A stretch of DNA of 64,000 nucleotides from Cryphonectria parasitica EP155 (lineage: Eukaryota > Ascomycota > Sordariomycetes > Diaporthales > Cryphonectriaceae). Positions 1 to 8,888 of this stretch are shown here, piece after piece. Position 1 is the stretch's first letter, and each line of letters begins with the position of its first letter. The stretch is taken from contig NW_024468916.1 in assembly GCF_011745365.1 (NCBI RefSeq), positions 3,021,630 to 3,085,629 of the forward strand, read 5' to 3'. Both the position numbers and the translations under genes were made by a program. Below the pieces are notes generated by a model. The model was not told the DNA's origin, made no database searches, and worked only from the letters and a program-made list of their open reading frames with translations.

Positions 1-619
1 CTTATCTTAAGGTCGCCGATGCCATGAAGCCACCTCCGCGACAAAGGGAACCAGGCCTCCAACCGTCCCATGTAAGGAGAAACTATTCAATAGGGTCATC
101 TTTTTGCTGATTCAGATATTTTCAGACTGTGCGTACGTGTCGCTGTCGACTCTAAGCCCCTTGGCTGACATTGGAAGCATCAATATTAGGGATCCTCACA
201 AGACGTATGTCGACAGCCCCAACATTGTTTCAACGAGCTCCTACTAACCAAGTGTGTAGTATGTAAGACACCACTGCATTTACTGAGAGGCTGACAAACA
301 AGCACCTAACAAGATCAATTCTTTCAATAGAAGGTAAGCCTGAAAGTTGCCCATCCCTTTATTTACCTTGGACTTTTTTAACGAATTCTGTTCTCCGAGG
401 GGGGGAAATGCTAATATCATATTTAACAGCATGTAAGTTGGACCAGAAAATGCTTGCACGGGAGTATGTGAATTGCTGAGGCCTGAGCTGACTTATATTG
501 TTTTCACAGCCGGTGAGAATCCAATTTGGTTGACCTACCATTACTGCTGCTGATTCGAAGGTCAGCCCGTATGTATCCCTTTTACATATAGACACGAGCA
601 GTTCGCTGACAGATATTAG
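1..619. other. Region upstream of the HET gene; possible missing first exon
   Basis: No convincing ORF is seen. A donor-like GTATGT at 569 and an acceptor-like TAG at 617-619, with a CTGAC branch-like motif between, would make a 51-bp intron just before the open HET frame. Joining it in the only open phase meets a TGA at 551-553 with no ATG in between, so this simple model fails. The true first exon and promoter of the HET gene are probably here but are not resolved. Confidence 0.4.
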
Positions 620-2666
620 TTGAACATTGACGTCTGGAAATTTGAAATCGACAATACTTTTGCCAAAGAGACTCTCCGCAGGATTTCCTTGGTCGATTCA
701 GAGCCTGTGGCCTCCCAAAAGCCCGCACAACTATGTCCAAAATGTAGCAAGATGAAATTCTGGGAACCTGCCTTCAAAATTGAAGAAAGAGCGCTTGATT
801 TGGAAACTCAGTCCACAGAATGCGACTTCTGCCGACTTCGGTTGGAGGTCTGTCCGAATAACGCGTCTGAACGTAAGAAAGACAGTCTCCAGATTCGATT
901 TGATCTGGAAGACAGCGTCTTCAAGTTGGCACCACACAACAAGCCTGTGCTTTCACTTCTCAGGAAACCGAAGAGTGGTACGTCAGCACAGAGGCAAACA
1001 CACATTCAGCATTAATTCCTGACTCAGGACTAGAACTGGCACCCGTGTCGATGTCGAACATCCAGATTGGTGTGTCCCAACTTGCCAAAACTGGAAGCAA
1101 GGCACAACTTGAGATAATCAGACAATGGCTGGAGCATTGCGACAAAAACCACTCAGAATGTTGCCCTGCTGCCCTCTCAACCAGCGGCTTCTCCATCCCG
1201 ACCCGGCTCGTCGATGTGGGAGAGCCACAATGTCCTTCAATCAAGCTCGTCAAGACGAAACCAGGCGACCAGATGAGATACATTGCATTGTCACATCAAT
1301 GGGGGAAACTGAAGCACTTTTGTACCACGATGCAGAATATTGAGCATCACAGAGACAAGATCAACATGCACGAACTTCCAAGTACATTTCGCGATGCAGT
1401 GAATGTAACAAGGGGGCTGGGCATCCGTTATATATGGATTGACTCGATTTGCATCATTCAAGGAGCGGACGGCGATTTCCACCAAGAAGCTCCGAAGATG
1501 GAGGGAGTGTTCAGCTCAGCGTATGTGGTGTTGGCAGCGAGCTCGAGCGATGGGCAGAATGATGGGTTTCTCAAGGAGCGTGGAAGTCGGCAATGCATCA
1601 GGATCCTACACGAGAACATGCCGGACTTTTACATCGGTCATTTTATTGACGACTTCACCAAGGACGTCATAGACAGCCCGCTGAATAAACGCGGGTGGGT
1701 GCTTCAGGAACGAGCCTTAGCTCGCAGGACAATCTACTTCACACATACTCAGACATATTGGGAGTGTGGACAAGGAGTGCATTGTGAGACTTTCAGGAAG
1801 ATGCATAAGTGAGTTCTCCGTTTGGACTTTAAGAAAAGCTTCTTGGCCAGTTGTTTCTAATACAAGATCTAACCAGCGAATTGTCATCATTCATTGGCGA
1901 CCCAAATTTCCCAATGGTAGCCCTCAAATCCACACGCGGTGCTCGGATTCGGTTGTTCCAGAACTTGTACAGACAGTACTCTCGCCTTGATTTCACAAGG
2001 GACTACGACCGCCCTCTTGCAATCGCCGGGCTCGAGAAAAGGCTAATTCAGGCCTTCAATACGTCTGGAGGATTCGGTATCTTCGACGATGGGCGCGGTC
2101 TGCTCCGACGAAGCCTCTTGTGGTATCGCAGCAGCATCGACACACCCCTTAAACTCATTCAGTTTCCGAATGACTGGAAGTTGAAGGTGCCCAGTTGGTC
2201 CTGGATGGCCTATCAGGGGGGGATTGAGTACCTTGAATTGCCCTTCCAGGGGGTGGACTGGCTATTAGAGGAGATGACGCCGCCATGGTGCACGTCCGAG
2301 ACTACATCTACCTGGCGTACAGGAGACGAAGAAGAAGTCCCAGAGCTGCATGCGGTAGCAAGAAGTTTTGATTTGGGCCGTATGGGCAGATCAACAAGAG
2401 GAGAGGCCCACGCCATATATGACAGACCTGTGGGCGGGACCAAGCCAAATTCCAGCCATAATTCAGTCAAATGTGTGGTCATGGGCAGGCTAAGGGATCC
2501 CGCACAAATCGAGCGAAACCGAAGACATTACGTTCTTTTAGTGAGAGAAGGTATCAGTGGAGGTCAGCGTCAGAGGCGCCCAGTCTGGGAGAGAGTAGGC
2601 GTTGGGTACTTACCGGGAGGCTGGATTTCATTGAATGACGACGGCATGGATGTTGTAGTTCGTTAA
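620..2666 (+). CDS. HET-domain (heterokaryon incompatibility) protein, three visible exons, N-terminus unresolved
   Basis: HET-domain proteins mediate non-self recognition and programmed cell death after hyphal fusion. Exons are 620-977, 1028-1808 and 1877-2666. Intron 1 uses GTACGT...CAG (phase 1) and intron 2 uses GTGAGT...CAG (phase 2). The joined frame gives about 642 residues. The N-terminal part has a Cys-rich stretch (LCPKCSK, then CDFCRLRLEVC) as in many HET proteins. The HET core follows: YIALSHQWGK at about residue 204, IWIDSICIIQ, then RGWVLQERALARRTIYFT at about 341. The C-terminal 300 residues are an undefined fungal tail. The open frame begins with TTG at 620, straight after an acceptor-like TAG; the first in-frame ATG (751) would cut off the CxxC motif. 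An upstream exon or an N-terminal defect is therefore likely. No NACHT or repeat domain is fused. Family assignment is firm, the exact start is not. Confidence 0.9.
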
Positions 2667-3314
2667 ATCTACCTGTTGTCAACCCCTCAAGTCTCCCTGT
2701 ATCTTGAGGATTCACAATAAAACTTTCGCCTGACTCAGAGTCCACCGTCTCCGAGAATTCATTTGATCTCACAAGTCTACAGGTCTTGGCGGATGTGGAT
2801 GATGAATGTCCCTAAAAGCATCAAGAATAAATAGTGTTTAACTTCCGCTTGCTTATATGCCTCAGGGTGACAATATTATCTGAAGTCGCTAATCATGTTT
2901 GTTACATAAGCAACAGCTGTCCCTATCCCTTTTGACCAATACCAGAGCATTTCCCAATGCTTGGTCTGTCAGAATGGGGGTTGAAGAGCGAGGCATCACT
3001 CGACTGATTCCCGCACGTGCACAGCCTCTTTAGGATTAGCATCGATGATTTTCAGCTGCGGGATACAGAATAACGCAGGTGCTTATCCCCGCCGATAAGA
3101 GCCCAACTGGTAACTTTTGTATGCCCAACGCTTTTCCTCTGTGCTCTTAAATACACGATCTGCAGGCACGCAACCATTTTCTGTGCTCTGAGTGTTACCG
3201 AAGACTGCCGTGTGGATCAACACAGGGTTGCATCGCAGGGAACCGTCTTCTTTGCACACCTTCCTTTCACGAAACGGACACAGCCCATGTTAGACAGCAG
3301 AACGAACACAGCCC
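2667..3314. other. Intergenic region with a short tandem duplication at its right end
   Basis: No gene is visible. It holds the 3' flank of the HET gene and the presumed promoter of the next gene. At 3272-3328 a block of about 28 bp ending in CACAGCCCATG(T)AGACAG is present twice with a few changes, so that two ATGs occur 28 nt apart and in different frames. Confidence 0.6.
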
Positions 3315-3328
3315 ATGTCAGACAGTAG
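3287..3328 (+). promoter_or_regulatory. Short upstream ORF overlapping the main start codon
   Basis: The ATG at 3287 opens a 13-codon frame that ends at TAG 3326-3328, overlapping the ATG at 3315 in another frame. It arises from the first copy of the 28-bp duplication. If the transcript starts upstream of 3287, this uORF would be expected to reduce initiation at 3315. Whether it lies in the mRNA is not visible from sequence. Confidence 0.35.
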
Positions 3329-4301
3329 GAGGGGGCTGCCCTCGGGCACCCCTACGAACTCTGTGATGCCGCTTCGAAAGATGTACTTGGTGTCTCAAGT
3401 TGGTATACGTCGCGATGTCATCACGCGCGACATTTGCCGTTACCTTGGTAGAGACGCTGTTGTTCACCCCGGAACTTTCCTAGTAACTATACGTACCTAT
3501 AGTAGTCGCGGGGGTTTTTGTGTTTCTTTCTGTGACTGACACGCTGGTGTTTCCGCCCAGTTCTACGACCATGAAACCGACCAACATAAGGAAGCCTACC
3601 GCATCGATGCCTCTCAGAAGTTGACTCCTGATATAATACAAAAGCTCAAGAACAATTCCACCCGCTTAGAGCAAGAGGGGTGGGCAAACTCTAGTGGAGA
3701 CTCCGAGTCCCACCGGTCCAGAGGTGCATACAGCCCTCCCTCATACCCTGGAAGAGATGCTCCCGGCTACAGTGGCAGCTATGAATCCGCATACAATCAT
3801 GAGGAATACGCGATACAGTCCTTGGCAGGATACAGCAACATTTCAAACTCTTCACAAAGCCAGAGTCAGTACCCTCAGAGTCAGACGGATTATGGAGTTG
3901 CACGTAAATCTCGTCCTGTACACTCTCGAAGCAAAGCGCCCAGCCATAGCAGCAGCCATGGATCCTCATACCATCAGCAGGAATACGCAGTACAGCTCTT
4001 AGCAGGATACAGCGATATTCCAACCTTTTCGCAAGACCAACATCAATACTCTCAGAGTCAGACAGATTATGGAGTTGTACCCAAATCTCGTCTCTTACAC
4101 TCTAGAAGGAATGCTCCTGGCTTTAGCGGCAGCCATGGATCCGGATACAACATTGCCCTGCACTCTTCACAAGGTCAGAGCCTGGATTCCCAAGATGATC
4201 CACTGCAGGATATGCCTCTAGCTACCATGGCCGATGGGGATCACAAACGGTGGCAGCACAATCAAGACAGGATGAGGGACTTGCCAAACATTCCGGATTG
4301 A
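3315..4301 (+). CDS. Fungal-specific protein with 59-residue tandem repeats; function unknown
   Basis: Two exons, 3315-3482 and 3561-4301, are joined by a 78-bp phase-0 intron (GTAACT...CAG, branch-like CTGAC), giving about 302 residues. The N-terminal 80 residues carry GIRRDVITRDICRYLG, then VHPGTFL across the splice, then LTPDIIQKLKNNSTRLEQE. I recall a similar arrangement from a family of uncharacterised fungal proteins (GIRRDVI..DI.RYLG, then a short helix of the form TP/A-x-I-x-x-LK-x-x-S-x-R). The rest is Ser/Gln/Tyr/Gly-rich with two full copies and one broken copy of a 59-residue repeat. The repeats are marked by AP(G/S), EYA(I/V)Q, LAGYS and QSQTDYGV, with copy markers at nt 3759, 3936 and 4113, exactly 177 nt apart. 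There is no signal peptide or membrane segment; the repeat region looks disordered. The start at 3315 is preceded by an overlapping uORF. Convergent with the membrane-protein gene. Confidence 0.72.
3753..4160 (+). repeat. 177-bp in-frame coding tandem repeat, about 2.3 copies
   Basis: Equivalent Ala-Pro codons fall at 3759, 3936 and 4113, a constant 177-nt step. Copies one and two align over their whole length; copy three keeps only its first 20 or so codons before diverging. The repeat preserves frame and its divergence includes many synonymous changes, so it is not a very recent duplication. Confidence 0.85.
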
Positions 4302-4590
4302 CCAGGAAAGAGAAGCTTTGTTTCGGTTTATCAAGGTTACATATTAGTTTATCGGCCAGAATAAAGTACTTGTTTGACTTTTGAGCTGAAGTTATATGCT
4401 ATTCATGAATACAATTACTGGAATACACGTGGATAGATTGAGAACCTTATTTCTTTTCTTTTCCGTTGAAACCCATCTTACCCAAAGACGCGAGTGATTC
4501 AGCTCCGTTAAGGGGCCCAAATACAGCAATGAGCGCTCATATTTCGCGCCATCTGCAAACCAATAACAAAAGCTAGACTTTTATGATATT
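4302..4590. other. Short convergent intergenic region
   Basis: This 289-bp stretch separates two converging stop codons. It is AT-rich and probably carries both 3' ends. No gene seen. Confidence 0.6.
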
Positions 4591-7131
4591 CTAGCCAGGA
4601 AATTTTGACCGAGCCCAGCCCCAAGCCCTTATGATGTGCCAGCTCATCCAGCTTAGCAATGTAGCTAGAATAGACATCAACCTCGGAGTCAACCAGCACA
4701 AGATAGACAATCCTTCCCAGATCAACCAAAACAAGATGATGTTTTCATATTCTTCTGTTTTTCCTTTATCCGATTCTTGATTCCCATCTGACCCGATCCC
4801 ATCATCAGATCTTGCCTCCGGCGCCGCTCCAGGGATAGCTACGAGATCGCTAGCGCTACTTGCGCCGCTGCTTCTGAGGTCTTCGTCAGGCTCACCGGGA
4901 GGCTCACTAGGAGATTCATCGATCTGTTCGTCTCTAGGCCCTGTCGACAAAGTCTCTGTAGCATTCTGATTAATAGCCAAATGTGCGTGTCGATGACCGG
5001 GAGCAGTTAGGTTCCCGGAACCCTGATGGGGTGCTTCTGGAATAGGGGCACCATCTGAAGTTCCATAACCGGCTTGGTCTTCGCGTTGTTCAGAGCTCGA
5101 GGATGCCCAAGACCACCTGAACGTCTTAGGCCAGCTTAGCATCCAGGATGGGACCGGAACGAGCAAAATCGTTAAGAAAAATGCCAAAAAGTCGACATTG
5201 CGGTGGCTGTAGCTTCGAAATTTGAACAGACCGCATAGGTTTCCCGCTTCTCTTGGCGTCTTCTCAATGTACCCATCAGCGCCTACATGCAACGCATCCT
5301 CTCCGCTGGCGATGCTCCAGGCGTCGAACTGTATACGTGCCAGGGATGTTTCAAATAGCAACTTTGCCTCATCAACCCACTTTGTCGTATCAGAAGTCAG
5401 TAAATGTCTATCGAAATTTCGATCACCAAGCAAGCCGACAGGAGACTGCAGATTCTCACATGATTTTCGGGTAATGCGGCCGATGTAAACTGCGAGACCT
5501 TCTCTTGTGCAATAAGAGCCGATCCCAATCGCTTGGCTATGGAATCGTACGTGTTCGAGGCATTAAGCGCGAGATCCATGAGCCAGTATGCAGGTGGGAG
5601 GCCAGATATACGGTTGTCCCTCGACCAGCGCTTCTGCCCATCAGGGGACCGGAATTCCTAGCCGCCGATTAGTATCCAGTAAATGGAATTGGAGTAGAAC
5701 GGAGAGTCATGGCTTGGATTACAAGGTTGGGAATTGAAAACAAAATCTTTCTGGACTAACATAACTATCACTGCAGACCAACACTCGGTACCTCGGGTCC
5801 GACTTATAGTACCAGAGACTGCCATCGATATCGATGTCGTTGTCCGTTGGGAAAATCGGATCCGTGCTGGGTTTGACAAATAATATTCGCAGTGACGAAA
5901 TGAACATAATCGTCAAAGAATATCCTTCCATTGTGTTGGAGCGCAGGCCTTCCAGTGGCGTCCAGTAATTTGAAGTTGGCGACTTGGCTGGATCCCATGT
6001 ATAGGCCCTAGTTCCGTGTCAATCTTCCCAGTAATGAACCTGACGCCATCCCCTTGAGAATATACTCACTCGACATTGTAAGCTGGCAATCGAATGTTGA
6101 AGGGATTCCCGGTACTAGAGAAGGTCGACTCCTTGACGTTTTCGCCGTCATGGATTTGACCATAGTAATAATCGAAGACCGTGGAGCCATTCACATCTTT
6201 GCTGCGCACGTAAGGAGAGCCAATGCTCAGGGGTGTGCATGTTGAGGATCGGCGAAACTTGTAAGTCTCCTCAGGTGGAGCGTTGATGCCGAGCAGACTT
6301 GCGTCTACGAGACCTGTGTCGAATGTAACAGCTTGCGTGCCTTTCATGCAGAGATTCCGGTCTTTGAACGGACACTCATAAGTCCACGATGACGTACTGA
6401 AGCTGATGTTGGGCTGATAGAAAAAGTTGCAGAACATGGACTGAAACGCGTGCGGTGGGCTGTAGCAGCTCTTGGCGTAATCTCCTGCCCGAGACTCTTT
6501 CCCACGATCGAAAACGTCGTGCCGCGAAGCAGCGCCGTCCCCTGAGTTGTCACTGTCAAATTCCCAGACACCACAGCGCGGAGAGTACCACAAAGCAACT
6601 CCATCCGTCATCACTTTTGCGGCGAAGACACCTCCAATGACACGACCGATCCACAGTGCCACCAAGATTATATAGACGAGGATGAGAGGCACGAAGTGGT
6701 ATCCGCTCGTTTGGCGGCTTGCCTTCCGTAGAGGCTGAAAGAATTCGCGAACGCCGCCGACATCCTTTGTCTGTTCCAGGAAATCTCTGGCTGATGGCTG
6801 TTGCTTATGGCGCAACAGGCTTTGACTTTCAGGATCCTGTTTCGTGCGCCTTCGTACTTGACTTGCCCAGTCTATGAATCGTGCTGCATTTATTATGAGA
6901 AATAAGCCTATCTTGAAAAGATACGGGCCCGAGATAGCGAGAACAACGCCTAGAGTCGTCGTTAAAATGGAAGCCCAATGTTCTTCCAAGAGCAGCTTCC
7001 ACTCTGTTTTTTGTTAGTACAGTAGAGACCGGGCTCAATGCTGAATGCGCGGATTCCTTACGGTTTGAGTTGAAATCCCACCACAGACCCGTTTTGACAT
7101 TTTGCTGGGAAAGAAAAGGACTCGACTCCAT
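4591..7131 (-). CDS. Fungal-specific multi-pass membrane protein, five exons
   Basis: The spliced frame gives about 745 residues. Exons on the minus strand: 7131-7062, 7003-6070, 6007-5761, 5657-5460 and 5379-4591. Donors are GTAAGG, GTGAGT, GTTAGT and GTGAGA, acceptors CAG, TAG, TAG and AAG; phases 1, 2, 0 and 0 are consistent throughout. Predicted membrane segments lie near residues 35-65 (TTLGVVLAISGPYLF...), about 120-150 (PLILVYIILVALWIGRVIGG), after exon 5 begins (VDFLAFFLTILLVPVP), and near the C-terminus (NIILFWLIWEGLSILCWL). Between segments two and three is a large Cys-containing region (CGVWEFD, CSPP-like, CTPLSIGSPYV, NYWTPLEGL, DPIFP, VLVCSDSYEF) that matches my memory of a common family of uncharacterised filamentous-fungus proteins with an extracellular Cys-rich domain. 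The cytosolic C-terminal region is low-complexity (Pro, Glu, Ser). Start chosen at the ATG opening MESSPFLSQQ. The function is unknown. Confidence 0.85.
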
Positions 7132-7438
7132 GTCTCTGGGCAAGTAGTTATAGATTTCTTTTTCTTCATCCGAGCCCTGTCGTTTGTATGTGCTCAGGAC
7201 GAGATATTCCGATGTGAGAAATCTTAAATGCGGCTGAAACTGCGTGTCACGTGAATAAGCACTTGTTATAATTATTGGTTATCACAGGGCCTCTCAAACT
7301 GCCAGGTGGCTAGGGGAATGTTATCTTGGCTGTCAGTACGGACTCAAACTCTTCCGGGTTATTTGCTCGCTCTGATAGGCAGCAGTCATCTTCCACGACT
7401 CCTTTCCAGCTCGTTTCCACGTTGCATATTCCCGAGAC
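7132..7438. other. Intergenic region / presumed promoter of the membrane-protein gene
   Basis: No gene is supported here. It should contain the promoter of the leftward membrane-protein gene and possibly the lost 5' end of the remnant to the right. Confidence 0.45.
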
Positions 7439-8492
7439 TTGGAAATTCGTGAAAACCTAGGACTTAGCGGTGGCTTTTTATCTGAGCATGGAAGTCCGGA
7501 AGTCGTTTTGTCTGCGGTAGTTATGTCCCCGGTTTTTCCCAAGCTGAGTATCATGACCAGTGTGTCTGTGGCGCAAGCTCGGAATGGTATCTTTTTTTGG
7601 CCGCCAAGGTTGATGGCAGCCAGAGTATATGGCCCTTACGGCAGAGATCCAGAATGGCCTCAAGGGCGACAGATACTGACCTCAGATTATTATTATTCAT
7701 ACGAAGGCAGAGAAGGCTGACCTGTGACCACGGAGGAGAATTTACTACGCCCGCCGACTCAACAGGTGGCCAGACTGGTAAAGCCCTTTTCGTATAGGAC
7801 CGGTCACGGCGTCTACTTGAGGCGGTTAATAAAATACGTACGAGGCGAGCACCGCCAGAAGCCGCCTGCGATCAAGCTCTTGCGTTGTTCTTAGAGATCC
7901 TCACGTCTCTAGCTTCGGCCGTGGAAGAAGCATTGGGCGCAGAAATGAGCCGCACCAAACACGGCTCCCACCAGTTTGCCTTCAGCAAGAATGAGGTCCT
8001 CATGGCATCGCCATGGGAGTTCAACATCCCCTTTTCGCGTGCTATGCTCTTGGTAAAGTTGGAACTCGTTCTGTTGGGACCTCTACACCCGTTCGTATCG
8101 CAGAGGCCAGGCATGTCGCAGCACAACCACGCGAAAACGAGAGGGACTATGGCGGCGAGCGCGGTACAGTATTGGCCTTCGAGCAGGCGCGGGAACTCGT
8201 TTGGATGCGCGAGGACGATGCAAGCTCACGATGGAGCGACTACGAAAATCCATGTGGGAGTTGGATGTTTCTCGAGGGGGAAGAGAGGGGGAGGGAGATG
8301 AAGGCCAATGGGACGTGGGTTGAACCGTCGAGGAAAGGCGTGCTAGAGTTGCCTGTGAAGAGCTTCTCAAAGGTTTCTAGACCTTCTTCAAGGCGACGCC
8401 AGAACTGGCAGAGGACCTGGAATGCTGGAGATGGTATTTTGGCAATTGATAAGAAAAGAGGATCGAGAAGAAGTAGTCACCGGAACCAATAG
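7439..8492 (+). pseudogene. Degraded gene remnant with an apparent single-base frameshift
   Basis: Three coding-like segments follow one another in three frames. Segment A (7439-7720) reads LSAVVMSPVFPKLSIM then RNGIFFWPPRL. Segment B (about 7798-8142) reads LALFLEILTSLASAVEEA then NIPFSRAMLLVKLELVLLGP. Segment C (about 8145-8489) reads DYGGERGTVLAFEQARELVW then RWSDYENPCGSW. B runs directly into C if one base is restored near 8143; no intron fits cleanly there, although a GTAAAG at about 8051 is a possible donor. A and B are separated by stops at 7718-7720 and 7795-7797, which an intron could remove. I do not recognise the family with certainty. No convincing ATG opens the reading frame. Either a decayed gene or a sequencing/assembly error in a real one. 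Confidence 0.5.
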
Positions 8493-8888
8493 TGGGCTGC
8501 TCAGTGCTAAGATAAATAAATGGGTGGTGGTGTCATTCTCTGTACTTGGATCTTGCGGGGCTGTGATCGCTGTACAGGGGGGACCCTACTGTAATCTAGG
8601 TAGTCTAGCGCTAGCGTGAGGCTCGCCTGAACCCTTGTCGAAGCTCGTCAAGAATGAATCATATTCAGTCATCATCCGCCATATTTGACGACGACAACAG
8701 CAACGACATCAACAACACGTGTACACTTCTTCCCACTCGGTTTTTTATAAGTAGGAGGGGAAAGACTTGCTGTTGCACATACGATACCATCCACCAGCTT
8801 CATCAGACAACTCATCTCGCACGCTCAACATCCTGTATCGGAGGTCTTTCGTTCTCTTGCCTTGATTAGAAGAGTTAAGCTTATTTGG
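8493..8888. other. Presumed promoter and leader of the CHY-finger gene
   Basis: No gene is seen. The last 230 nt before the start at 8889 are ATG-free and contain A/C-rich stretches, as usual for a fungal leader. Confidence 0.5.
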
